This document shows, piece by piece, positions 24,145 through 35,388 of a stretch of DNA of 55,000 bases. Within the stretch, counting starts at the first letter, position 1. Every line of letters begins with the position of its first letter. A program made the position numbers and the translations under genes. The notes below the pieces were generated by a model, which made no database searches, was not told where the DNA came from, and worked only from the letters and a program-made list of their open reading frames with translations. The stretch comes from Neocallimastix lanati (nom. inval.). Lineage: Eukaryota > Neocallimastigomycota > Neocallimastigomycetes > Neocallimastigales > Neocallimastigaceae. The stretch covers positions 632,501 to 687,500 of the forward strand of contig JACVTC010000031.1 in assembly GCA_016946835.1 (NCBI GenBank). Direction: 5' to 3'.

Positions 24145-26568
24145 TTATTCGCAATGACCAAATTCTGATTGGCAACCACGGCTACTCTTACAGTAGTCAT
24201 CAGACTTTCCACAGTAACCATATTTACTGCAGCAATATCCTTCCTTACAAATAGCAACTCCCTTTCCACATTTATCAGTAGAATTAGTTGGTAAACTATT
24301 GTTTTTCTTAGTGGTCTTGGTAGTCTTAGTCTTAGTAATCTTAGTAGTTCTAGTGGTCTTAGTAGTAGTCTTCTTAGTAGTTTTCTTAGTACTTGTTTTA
24401 GTGGTTTTAGTAGTTTTAGTAGAGGACTTCTTGGTAGTGTATGAAGTTTTGCAAAGAGATCTAAGTTCACTTGGAAGCTTTTGGCAGAAGTTAACATCAC
24501 TTAATGAATCTTCAATTTTTAATTCCTTAAGATGAGTAAGATTCTTTAAAGAAGAAAAATCAGTAGCGTAAATTACACGAACATCAATTTCTAACTTTTC
24601 GAGTTGAGTAAATCCTGCAATAATTTTAATGTCTTCATTTTCTAAAGAGGTATTTCCATAGACAGTTAAAGACTTTAAGGAATCATTATTCTTAAAAAGT
24701 CTAACGTCTTGTCTGCTGTTAGCGATTAATTTTCTTAAATTCTTAAGATTCTTTAATGAAGATTCATTTAAATCAGAGGAATCGTAGTCACAATCGACAA
24801 ATTCAATAGTTTCAAGACCGGTTAAAGTAGCTAAAGCATCAACTCCACTTTGATCTAAGAAAATTCTATATAATTTAACTTCCTTAACTTCAGTTGATCC
24901 CTTAATAGATACTAATTCATCATTACTTTCAACAGTGACTGAAGTAGCGGTGGTTTTGGTTTCAGTTGTAGAAGCCTTTGGATAACAACTATTATATTTA
25001 AATAAATAAATAAATAATAAAAATAAATAATAAAAATAAATAATAAAAACATTAATAAAATAATTAATAATTAATTTTAATTAAGTTACTATAAATTATT
25101 AACATAAATCATAACTTACATAGATTTAATTTCATTTGGAACATAGTCGCATAAATTATCTTCACTTCTTTCATCAACAAGTTTTCTAAAATTTTATATA
25201 AATAGAATTATTAAAATATTAATATACATAATTATAAATACTATTCAAAATTAAAATTAATATATAATATAAAAAAAATATTTTTCATTACAATTCTTTG
25301 AGATGCTTAAGACTCTCTAAGTAAGATAAATCTTTTTCACTAACTTCACGAACATCAATTTTTCTAATTTATTCATTTAAAATTTTCAAAATAAATAAAT
25401 ATATATATATATATATATATATATTAGTATATTGAAATTAATATTTAATAAGATATATATATTACAATAAATAAATAATATACTTATTAAATTTTCAATT
25501 TAATTACAATTTTTCAAGTTCAGTGAATTCAGAAATAATTTTAATATCATCTCTATCAACAGAAGTATTTCCATTTATTTCTCTTTTAAATCATAAATAA
25601 TTATAATTATAATATTTAGTTATATTAAAATATTTTAATATTAATAAGATTATTATTATTTATTTATTATTTATTTATAAATTAATATTTATATTTATAT
25701 GTTTTTTATTTATATTTTAAAAAATTTCATATATATTGAAAAAACTTTTTTTAAAAACGTTTTTTTTTTTTTTTCATATTATAAAAGGTACTAATTTACT
25801 TACAAAGTCTTTAAGTTCTTAGCATATTTAAAAGCAGGTAATTCAGATTTAACAGATCTTTATAAATTATTAAATTTTAATTATAAAAAATAATTAGTTA
25901 TATATAAGAAATAAATAAATAAAATCAATATTTATTCTATGTTTTTTTTTTTTTTTTAAAAAAAAATAATAATATTTACAAATATGTTAATTCAGAAAAG
26001 TCCTTGAAATAAGATGAATCTAAACTATCAACATATTCACATCCATTAAATTCGCTTTATTTATTTAAGAAAATAAGTAATAAAAAATTAAAAATAAATA
26101 AATATATAAAATTAATGAAAATACTTTTATTAAATATATATGTTAATTAATAATATTAAAATAATAATAATTACATTTTTTGAGCATTAGTGAATTTAGA
26201 AATGATTTTAACATCATCCTTGTTGATAATAACATGAGCTAATTTTCTAGTGAATTTGTTTTTATTTAAAAAATATAAATAAAATTTTAATATTAAAATA
26301 TTTTTATTATAATTCAATTTTATAATAATATATATATATATATATGTAGTTAATTAATTTTTTTTATAAATAATAAATAATATTAAAAATAAATATAATT
26401 AATATTATCTATTGATAATTACAATTCGATGACTTTTCCATTGCTATCACATTTGTAACTGATGCTTCCAGTATCTAGACTTTTACTGTAATTCTCTGCA
26501 TCTTCACATTGTGATGCTAAAGCACCAAGAGTAAGAAAAGAATATACGAAAGTTCTAAGGAATTTCAT
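24145..26568 (-). CDS. Secreted LRR-stalk-CBM18 protein, copy 1
   Basis: 467 aa in eight exons, in minus-strand order: 26568-26423, 26246-26175, 26054-25980, 25857-25804, 25582-25508, 25363-25292, 25185-25120, 24988-24145. All junctions are GT..AG in phase 2 and the frame stays open. Signal peptide MKFLRTFVYSFLTLGALA; irregular leucine-rich repeats at about 35-365 (ELEKLEIDV, KNLTHLKELKI types); a Thr/Lys/Ser stalk at about 373-424; then CBM18 (chitin-binding type 1) at 426-467 with eight cysteines and the CCSKYGYCG signature, ending HCE. Small exons 2-7 are 54-75 bases, about one LRR each. Expected to be secreted and to bind chitin; the LRR ligand is unknown. I do not recognise a named family. 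No enzyme domain is seen. Confidence 0.87.
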
Positions 26569-27114
26569 TTTTTTTATTGATTAAATTTTATATAAAAAAA
26601 GTATTATTTGTTTATTTGTTTGTTTTTTTGTTTATATGTTTGTTTATTTATTTTTATTATTTATTTTTTATTTTGAAGAAAAACAAAATATTGACGAAAT
26701 AAAGATCTTTTTATAGTTAAAAAAAAAAAAATAATATAATAAAAGCAATGAAGGCAAAAAAGAAAAAAGAATATTCAAATTAATATATTTTTAACAAGCA
26801 TAGATTATTGATAATAGATTATTCTATTTAAGTCTTTTTAAAATTTAAAAATTTTTTTTTTCTGCTATAATTATTTAATTATTTATATTAAAAAGATAAA
26901 TTTAAATAGAAATATAAAAAAAAAAAATAATAATAATAAAAACAATAACAGTAAAAAAAAGAAAAAAAAGAATATTCGAATTACTATGTTAGACACTATT
27001 AATTAAAAATGATTGGTCTATTATTGGTTTTAGTTAAAAATTCTAAAAAAAAAGAATATTCTATTTCATGAACCATATTTAACAAACATTAATAATAAAT
27101 AATTTATTAATCTT
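26569..27114. other. Intergenic 5' flank of LRR copy 1
   Basis: No gene. It shares with the unit 2 flank (30395-30900) a T-rich GTTTATTTGTTTG tract next to the start codon, CAAAATATTGACGAAATAAAG and repeated AAAAAGAATATTC motifs. A shared promoter must lie here, but no specific operator can be named. Confidence 0.5.
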
Positions 27115-27340
27115 TAGCGATATGACCCTGGTTCGAAGAAGTAATTATTTGGATTAATTTATTAAATTTAAATGTGTTGAAGTATTCAATATTATATATA
27201 TATATATACTTTTTTTTATAAAATTCCATCCGATTGTATTCCAACTAAGACAAAAAGAAAACTTTCCTGTGTTAGAATTTGAAATTGAATTTTGAGAATC
27301 AAGATTAGGAATATTGTAAGCATTGATTAATTTCAATTAA
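27115..27340 (-). pseudogene. Conserved short coding fragment, copy A
   Basis: The minus strand encodes MKLINAYNIPNLDSQNSIS, then a stretch with GKFSFCLSWNTIGWNF, and after an AT-rich interruption STHLNLINPNNYFFEPGSY and a stop. The same two blocks recur at 31420-31680 with substitutions that largely keep the reading frame. I do not recognise the family. It could be a fragment of a secreted protein or one with an intron in the AT tract; no upstream exon or signal peptide is evident, so a relic carried with the tandem unit is the likeliest reading. Confidence 0.4.
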
Positions 27341-28020
27341 TAAAACTTTAATCTCTTAAAATTTTAAAATTATTTTATAAATTACTCTAGTAAATAAAAA
27401 TAAAAAATAAAGAATAAAGAATAAATAATAAAAAATAAAAATAAAAATAAAAAATTAAATAAATATAAATAAAAAAAAATAATAACAATTATAATAAAAA
27501 TTTTTATATCAATTTTAAAATATAATACTAATTATAAAATAAAATAAAAACTACATAAATAAATTTCATAATTTTTTTTTTATATATTAATTGTAATTTT
27601 AACTTTATTTTTTATTAAATTTAATGTACATATATATTTAATTTCAAAATATTTTTATACTAAATGTAATACAAAGATAATATATTATATTAGTTTTTAT
27701 TGTTTTTAATTTTATGAATTATAATTTTTAATATTTATAAATTTAATAATATATATGATATAATTATAATTATAATTGTAATTATTTACTTATTTATTAT
27801 TAAAAATTTTAATTTATATAACAGTATTTTAATTTTTTTTAAATTTCTTAAATTATATATATAAATATATAATATAAATATATTTATATAAAATTTTATA
27901 ATATTTATTAATTGTATAAATAATTTTAAATTTTTTTCATTTTACTTAAAATAACATTATCAAGTATATAACTTTTCAGTAACTTTATTTTTTGGGTATT
28001 CATTTTTTTTTTTTTTAAAT

Positions 28021-29264
28021 TTATTCGCAATGACCAAATTCTGATTGGCAACCACGGCTACTCTTACAGTAGTCATCAGACTTTCCACAGTAACCATATT
28101 TACTGCAGCAATATCCTTCCTTACAAATAGCAACTCCCTTTCCACATTTATCAGTAGAATTAGTTGGTAAACTATTGTTTTTCTTAGTGGTCTTGGTAGT
28201 CTTAGTCTTAGTAATCTTAGTAGTTCTAGTGGTCTTAGTAGTAGTCTTCTTAGTAGTTTTCTTAGTACTTGTTTTAGTGGTTTTAGTAGTTTTAGTAGAG
28301 GACTTCTTGGTAGTGTATGAAGTTTTGCAAAGAGATCTAAGTTCACTTGGAAGCTTTTGGCAGAAGTTAACATCACTTAATGAATCTTCAATTTTTAATT
28401 CCTTAAGATGAGTAAGATTCTTTAAAGAAGAAAAATCAGTAGCGTAAATTGCACGAACATTAATTTCTAACTTTTCGAGTTGAGTAAATCCTGCAATAAT
28501 TTTAATGTCTTCATTTTCTAAAGAGGTATTTCCATAGACAGTTAAAGACTTTAAGGAATCATTATTCTTAAAAAGTCTAACGTCTTGTCTACTGTTAGCG
28601 ATTAATTTTCTTAAATTCTTAAGATTCTTTAAGGAAGATTCATTTAAATCAGAGGAATCGTAGTCACAATCGAGAAATTCAACAGTTTCAAGACCGGTTA
28701 AAGTAGCTAAAGCATCAACTCCACTTTGATCTAAGAAAATTCTATATAATTTAACTTCCTTTACTTCAGTTGATCCCTTAATAGATACTAATTCATCATT
28801 ACTTTCAACAATGACTGAAGTAGCGGTGGTTTTGGTCTCAGTTGTAGAAGCCTTTGGATAACAACTATTATATTTAAATAAATAAATAAATAATAAAAAT
28901 AAATAATAAAAATAAATAATAAAAACATTAATAAAATAATTAATAATTAATTTTAATTAAGTTACTATAAATTATTAACATAAATCATGACTTACATAGA
29001 TTTAATTTCATTTGGAACATAGTCGCATAAATTATCTTCACTTCTTTCATCAACAAGTTTTCTAAAATTTTATATAAATAGAATTATTAAAATATTAATA
29101 TACTGAATTATTTATGCTATTCAAAATTAAAATTAATATATAATATAAAAAAAAATTATTTTTCATTACAATTCTTTGAGATGCTTAAGACTCTTTAAGT
29201 AAGATAAATCTTTTTCACTAACTTCATGAACATCAATTTTTCTAATTTATTCATTTAAAATTTT

Positions 29265-29303
<39 letters not shown>

Positions 29304-30394
29304 TTAGTATATTGAAATTAATATTTAATAAGATATACATATTATAATTAATAATATATTTATTAAATTTTCAATTTAATTACAATTTTTCAAGTTCAGT
29401 GAATTCAGAAATAATTTTAATATCATCTCTATCAACAGAAGTATTTCCATTTATTTCTCTTTTAAATTATAAATAATTATAATTATAATATTTAGTTATA
29501 TTAAAATATTTTAATATTAATAAGATTATTATTATTTATTTATTATTTATTTATAAATTAATATTTATATTTATATGATTTTTTATTTAAATTAAAAAAT
29601 TTAATATCTATAATAAAATATTTTTTAAAAAAATAAATGGTTTAAATTTACTTACAAAGTCTTTAAGTTCTTAGCATATTTAAAAGCAGGTAATTCAGAT
29701 TTAACAGATCTTTATATATTATTAAATTTTAATTATAAAAATTAATTAGTTATTTATAAAAAATAAATAAATAAAATCAATATTTATTCTATGTTTTTTT
29801 TTTTAAAAAAAATAATAATATTTACAAATATGTTAATTCAGAAAAGTCCTTAAAATAAGATGAATCTAAACTATCAACATATTCACATCCATTAAATTCG
29901 CTTTAATTATTTCAGAAAATAAGTAATAAAAAATTAAATATATAAAATTAATAAAAATACTTTTATAAAATTATATATTAATTAATAATATTAAAATAAT
30001 AATAATTACATTTTTTGAGTATTAGTGAATTTAGAAATGATTTTAGCGTCATCCTTATTGATAATAACATGAGTTAATTTTCTAGTGAATTTGTTTTTGT
30101 TTAAAAAATATAAATAAAATTTTAATATTAAAATATTTTTATTATAATTCAATTTTATAATAATATATATATGTAAACAATTAAACAATTTATTAATAAT
30201 AAATAATATTAAAAATATAAATAATTAATATTATATATTTATAATTACAATTCGGTGACTTTTCCATTGCTATCACATTTGTAACTGATGCTTCCAGTAT
30301 CTAGACTTTTACTGTAATTCTCTGCATCTTCACATTGTGAAGCTAAAGCACTAAGAGTAAGAAAAGAAAATACGAAAGTTCTAAGGAATTTCAT
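28021..30394 (-). CDS. Secreted LRR-stalk-CBM18 protein, copy 2
   Basis: 467 aa in eight exons, in minus-strand order: 30394-30249, 30081-30010, 29900-29826, 29709-29656, 29458-29384, 29241-29170, 29061-28996, 28864-28021. Every exon length equals that of copy 1 (146, 72, 75, 54, 75, 72, 66, 844), and all splice sites and the frame are intact, which strongly supports both models. The domain order is the same: signal peptide, LRRs, Thr/Lys stalk and an eight-cysteine CBM18. Differences are scattered substitutions, for example CGAACATTAATTTC for CGAACATCAATTTC in the last exon, while introns differ more and include indels. That pattern suggests selection on the coding sequence since duplication. 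Cellular role is not known beyond probable secretion and chitin binding. Confidence 0.87.
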
Positions 30395-31197
30395 TTTTTT
30401 TATTAATTAAATTTTATATAAAAAAGTATTATTTGTTTATTTGTTTGTTTTTTTTTTTGTTTAATTTTTTGTGTAATTGTTTATTTATTTATTTTTATTA
30501 TTTATTTTTTATTTTGAAGAAAAACAAAATATTGACGAAATAAAGATCTTTTTATAGTTTAAAAAAATAAAAATATAATAAAAGCATTAACAGTAAAAAA
30601 GAAAAAAAGAATATTCAAACTAATTAATATATTTTTAACAGGCATAAAGGCATAAATTATTGATAATAGATTATTCTATTTAAATCATATTAAATATTAA
30701 AAAATTTTTTTTCTGCCATAATTATTTATATTAAAAAGATAAATTTAAAAAGAAATAAAAAAAAAAAAATTAAAAACAGTACCAGTAAGAATAAAAGGAA
30801 AAAAAGAATATTCGAATTACTATGTTTGACAATATTAATTAAAAACTATTGATCTATAGATAATAATTAAGAATGTCAAAAAAGGAAAAATAAAAAAGAA
30901 TATTCTATTTTATGAACCATACATCATTGATAATAAATAAATTATTATATATAAATCTTTATTAAAAATATTGATATATAACTCAAGTACTATTTATGGG
31001 ATTTTTTTATTAAATTTCTTAATTGTAATTATTATTAATATTTAGAAAACAAGCCAAATATAAAGAATTTAATGAGATCAATAGATTTAAATTTAATTTA
31101 TGACATTAATTTATGTTTAAACAATAAATACTATCTTTATTAATAAAGATTTGTAATATTTCATTTTATATTAATATTAAATTTTAAATATTAAATA

Positions 31198-31268
<71 letters not shown>

Positions 31269-31419
31269 TATATTTTGTTAACTTTTAAAATATAATAGAA
31301 TATTAAGTTAAATTAAATCAAATATATTATAAATTCAAATTAAATATAAATTATCATTTATATAAAACAAGCCACAATTAATTATAAAATTATGATAATT
31401 TTTTATCAATAAAAAATTA
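30395..31419. other. Intergenic 5' flank of LRR copy 2
   Basis: The first 500 bases match the leader of copy 1 (GTTTATTTGTTTG, CAAAATATTGACGAAATAAAG, AAAAAGAATATTC). After that come unstructured AT-rich DNA and an AAAT array at 31197-31264. No gene. Confidence 0.55.
31197..31264. repeat. AAAT tetranucleotide microsatellite
   Basis: About sixteen uninterrupted AAAT units in the spacer between array units 2 and 3. It is absent from the corresponding place in unit 1, so it expanded after duplication. Confidence 0.9.
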
Positions 31420-31505
31420 ATCATTAGCTATATAACTTTGGTTCGAAGAAGTAATTGTTTAGATTAATTTATTAAATTTAAATGTGTTGAACTACCCAAT
31501 ACTAT

Positions 31506-31552
<47 letters not shown>

Positions 31553-31680
31553 TAAAATTCCATTGGTAGGTATTCCAATTAAGACAAAAAGAAATCTTTC
31601 CTGTATTAGAACGTGAAACTGAATTTTGAGAATTAAAATTAGGAATACTGGGAACATTGATTAATTTCAATTAGTAAAAC
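31420..31680 (-). pseudogene. Conserved short coding fragment, copy B
   Basis: Paralogue of the fragment at 27115-27340: MKLINVPSIPNFNSQNSVS, GKISFCLNWNTYQWNF, then a poly-T tract of about 44 bases (poly-K in the minus frame) and STHLNLINLNNYFFEP followed by stops. The central tract differs completely from copy A (poly-A/T here, an ATAT run there), so this stretch is unlikely to be translated as such. Identity unknown. Confidence 0.4.
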
Positions 31681-32336
31681 TTTAATCTCTCAAAATTATA
31701 AAATTATTTTATAAATTACTTCAATAAGTAAAAATAAAAAATAACAAATAAAAAATACAAATTTAAATTATAATAAATATAAATAAGAAAAAAATAGTAA
31801 TAACAATTATAATAAAAATTTTTATATCAATTTTAATATATATTACTAATTATAAAATAAAATAAAAACTACATAAATAAATTTCATAATTTTTTTTTAT
31901 GTATTAATTATAATTATAATTTTATTTTTTATTAAAATTTATATACATATATTTAATTTCAAAATATTTTTATACTAAATGTAATACAAAGATAATATAT
32001 TATATTAGTTTTTATTTTTTTTAATTTTATAAATAAAGAGATTAATAATTTTTAATATTTATAAATTTAATATATATATGATATAATTATAATAGTAATT
32101 ATTTATTAATAATATTTTTAATATTTATAACTGCATTTTAATTTTTTTTTAATATTTAAATTTTTTACAATTTATATATAAATATATAATATAAATATAT
32201 TTATATAAAATTTTATAATATTTATTAATTGTATAAATAATTTTAAATTTTTTTATATTCTGCTTAAAATAACATTTTCAAGTATATATCTTTTTCTTAG
32301 TTGCTATATTTATTATGTATTCCTTTTTCTTTAAAT

Positions 32337-33025
32337 TTATTCTCAATGACCAAATTCTGATTGGCAACCACGGCTACTCTTACAGTAGTCATCAGACTTT
32401 CCACAGTAACCATATTTACTGCAGCAGTATCCTTCCTTACAAATAGCAACTCCCTTTCCACATTTATCAGTAGAATTAGTTGGTAAACTATTATTCTTCT
32501 TAGTGGTCTTGGTAGTCTTAGTCTTAGTAATCTTAGTAGTTCTAGTGGTCTTAGTAGTAGTTTTCTTGGTAGTTTTCTTAGTACTTGTTTTAGTGGTTTT
32601 AGTAGTTTTAGTAGAGGACTTTTTGGTAGTGTATGAAGTCTTACAAAGAGATCTAAGTTCACTTGGAAGCTTTTGGCAGAAGTTAACATCACTTAATGAA
32701 TCTTCAATTTTTAATTCCTTAAGATGAGTAAGATTCTTTAAAGAAGAAAAATCAGTAGCGTAAATTGCATTGACAAAATTCTGATTGGCAACCACGTCTA
32801 CTTTTACAGTAGTCATCAGACTTTCCACAGTAACCATATTTATTACAGCATTATCCTTCCTTACAAATAGCAATTCCCTTTCCACATTTATCAGTAGAAT
32901 TAATTGGTAAACTATTGTTCTTCTTAGTGGTATTGGTAGTCTTAATCTTAGTAATATTAGTAGTTTTAGTGGTCTTAGTGGTCTTTGTAGTCTTCTTAGT
33001 ACTTATTATAGTAGTTTTTCTTACC
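32337..33025 (-). pseudogene. Broken third LRR-CBM18 copy with doubled tail
   Basis: From 32760 down to 32343 the frame matches the end of copies 1 and 2 (LRR end KNLTHLKELKI, Thr/Lys stalk, CBM18). The codon for the last cysteine (TGC) is TGA, ending the protein at GH. Above 32770 the LRR sequence stops abruptly. Instead, a second, more decayed copy of the stalk and CBM18 region follows to about 33020, with missense changes such as CTGCAGCAATA to ATTACAGCATTA. The junction at about 32766-32771 joins the LRR end to the tail at a shared GCA. Signal peptide and all exons 1-7 are missing. An open frame of 180 codons crosses the junction but is out of register above it, so this is not a working gene. 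Confidence 0.8.
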
Positions 33026-33361
33026 AATAAATTTTTATTAATTTTTTTTTTATATTTTTAGTAGTGTTATTAATTTTTCTATTTAACTATTTTATAAAAT
33101 TAAAATAATATAATGATTTTATTAAATCAAACTTCTGATAATTTGTTTAAAAGTATAATTATTAATTTTATATTAAATTTTCATCCTCAGTATTTTTAAA
33201 TTAATTTTTGATTAATATAAATAAAAATACAAATATTGGTAATATTTTTTATACTTTTTGTAAACTCTTTAATTTGATTATTAATTTTTATTTTATCTAA
33301 AATTATTATATCCTTTTATTTTATAAAAATATTTACTTTTAAAATTTTTTATACAAATATC

Positions 33362-33400
<39 letters not shown>

Positions 33401-33510
33401 CATTTTATTATTATAACTTTCATTAATTTGTATATACAATTGTAAAACTATTAAATTGTAAAATTTTATTTAATATAAATATATTTTTATCAATCATTTA
33501 AAATATAAAA
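33026..33510. other. AT-rich spacer upstream of pectate lyase copy 2
   Basis: No gene. Contains a poly-T run at 33364-33400 and ends at the start of the second pectate lyase. No similarity to the region upstream of copy 1 is obvious by eye. Confidence 0.5.
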
Positions 33511-34938
33511 ATGAAATCATTTATCATTTTAGCTTCTTTATTTAATATTATATCTGGTTTTGCTGTTAATTGTAATAGTCCCTATGACCACTGTGGAGGG
33601 TAATTAATCAACTATATATATATATTATTTAGTTATTTATTTATTTATATTATAATTTTAATTTGAATATAAAGAGGAATATTAAAAAATTGGATAATTC
33701 ATTTAATAATTATAAAAATTAATAATAAATTATTATTGATTAGTGATAATTGGAATGGAGTCACTTGTTGTTCTTCAGGTTATGCTTGTAAAACACTCAA
33801 TAAATGGTATTCTCAATGTGTTCCATCAAATGAAGTTAAAGCAGCTCTAGTCAACAATGCCAGCAATGCCAATAAACCTGGTAATAATCCTAATAATGGA
33901 AATAAACCCAATAATGGAAATAAGACCAATAATGAAAATAACAAAAATAATAACAATAATAATTTTGGGGAAAATAATTATGGAAATTCTAATATTAATA
34001 AACCTGTGAGATCATCTGCTGTTATTGGTTATGCTTCAATGAATGGTGGCACTTCTGGTGGTAATGGTGGTCAAACTATTACTGTGTCTAATCAATTTGA
34101 ATTAGAAAATGCTCTTAAAGGAACAAATCCTAATATTATTAAAGTTAATGGTATTATTAATCTTAATTCTGACATAACCGTTAATTCCAATACTTCGATT
34201 ATTGGTGCTAATAAAAATTCAGGTATTACTGGTGGAGGTTTCAAAATTAAAAATTCGAGAAATATCATCATTCAAAATCTTAAATTCAATCGTTGTTTAG
34301 GACCAAACAAAGATTGTATTAATGCTCAAAAATCTACAAATATTTGGGTTGATCATTGTGAATTTTCTAATGATAGAAATCATGGAAAAGATTATTATGA
34401 TGGATTAATTGATTTTACTCATGCTTCTGATTACATTACAGTTTCATGGAATTATATTCATGACCACTACAAAGCTTCTTTAGTAGGACACAGTGATAAT
34501 AATAGTAATGAAGATACTGGTAAATTACATATTACTTATCATCACAATTATTTCAAGAATGTTGGATCTCGTCGTCCTTCTCTCCGTCTTGGAACAGGAC
34601 ATATCTTCAATAATGTCTATGAAAATATTGAGAATTCATCAGTTAATGTTCGTATGGGAGCTAAAGCGTTAGTTGAAAATAATATTTTCCGTAATGCTAA
34701 TAAACCCATTTCTACTAATCTTGATTCTAAACAAGAAGGATCGGTTGTTCAACGTAACAATGACTATGGTAGTATCGGTAGAACTAATTCTATCACCAAA
34801 ACGAATGGACTTACCTCAGTTCCCTACAAATATTCCACAGAAAATGTTAGAAACATTTACAATTCTGTTGTTAGAAGTGCTGGTCCACAATATACTATTA
34901 AATATTATAAAAATGAATTTAAAATTTTAAAAATTTAA
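33511..34938 (+). CDS. CBM1-pectate lyase (PL1), copy 2 with extended C-terminus
   Basis: Exons 33511-33599 and 33744-34938 (same intron position and phase as copy 1) give 427 aa. Signal peptide MKSFIILASLFNIISGFA, CBM1 to WYSQCVPS, an Asn-rich linker longer than in copy 1 and with a poly-Asn stretch, then PL1. The PL1 domain keeps WVDHCEF, DYYDGLIDF, HDHYKASLVGHSD and the Arg pair of SRRPSLRLGTGH (R306, R311); Leu after the catalytic Arg has become Arg. The stop codon of copy 1 (TAA after AGPQ) is TAT here, so translation continues 16 residues, YTIKYYKNEFKILKI and the preceding frame, into what is 3' UTR in copy 1. Apart from that tail it should act on pectin like copy 1. It lies on the far side of the LRR array, in the same orientation as copy 1. 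Confidence 0.9.
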
Positions 34939-35342
34939 AAAAATTTTTTTTTTATAAAAAATTATAAAAAATTTATATATAATATTTTCAATTATTTTAT
35001 CTATATTTTTTTTTTCAATTATTTTATCAATATATTTTTATTTTAATGTCTTATATTTTTTTAATTTCTTTTATAATAAAGTTTTATATATATATATAAT
35101 TTTTTGACAAAAATAAATTTTTATTATTATATGTGTATTTCATGTTTTAAATGTAATATTATAATATATATTATATATGACAATTTAAATAGTTATTTTT
35201 TTTTAATATAATTTTTTATTAAACTGTTATATATATATTTATTTTATATTTAATGTGTCAGCTTTATTTATTATTAGAGTAAGATAATATTGATATTTTA
35301 CACTCAATTTCAATATTTTGTTTTGTTCTAAACCACTGAAGA

Positions 35343-35388
35343 CTTTATTTATATATATTTATACTTAAAGGAATATATATAAATAAAG
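35343..35388. repeat. 17-bp perfect inverted repeat
   Basis: CTTTATTTATATATATT at 35343-35359 is the exact reverse complement of 35372-35388, with a 12-base loop. A second palindrome, TTAAGAGTC with GACTCTTAA, lies at 35567-35590. Function unknown. Confidence 0.75.

Larger units (their letters stand above)
23670..33025 (-). repeat. Tandem gene array: three units of LRR-CBM18 gene plus flanks
   Basis: Three direct repeats of about 3.9-4.3 kb are visible: unit 1 about 23670-27110, unit 2 about 27115-31400, unit 3 about 31420-33025. Matching landmarks include the 3' flank (ATGTACATATATATTTAAT, ACTAAATGTAATACAAAG), the coding exons and the 5' leader with GTTTATTTGTTTG and CAAAATATTGACGAAATAAAG. 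Introns and flanks also match, so the duplications are recent. Unit 3 is truncated. The gag relic occupies the outer edge of unit 1, where units 2 and 3 carry the short conserved fragment. Confidence 0.9.

Noticed and set aside
24087-24500. Minus-strand 137-codon frame, with equivalents at 27960 and 32297
   Set aside because: Same strand as the LRR-CBM18 gene but shifted frame; the spliced frame has the cysteine-rich CBM18 and continues through seven introns.
24299-24535. Plus-strand Val/Leu-rich 78-codon frame, with equivalents at 28175 and 32503
   Set aside because: Shadow of the Thr/Lys stalk codons of the LRR-CBM18 genes on the minus strand.
27115-27150. GGTTCGAA resembling a tRNA B box (also at 31440)
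   Set aside because: No A box, no cloverleaf and no acceptor pairing nearby; it belongs to the duplicated coding-like fragment.
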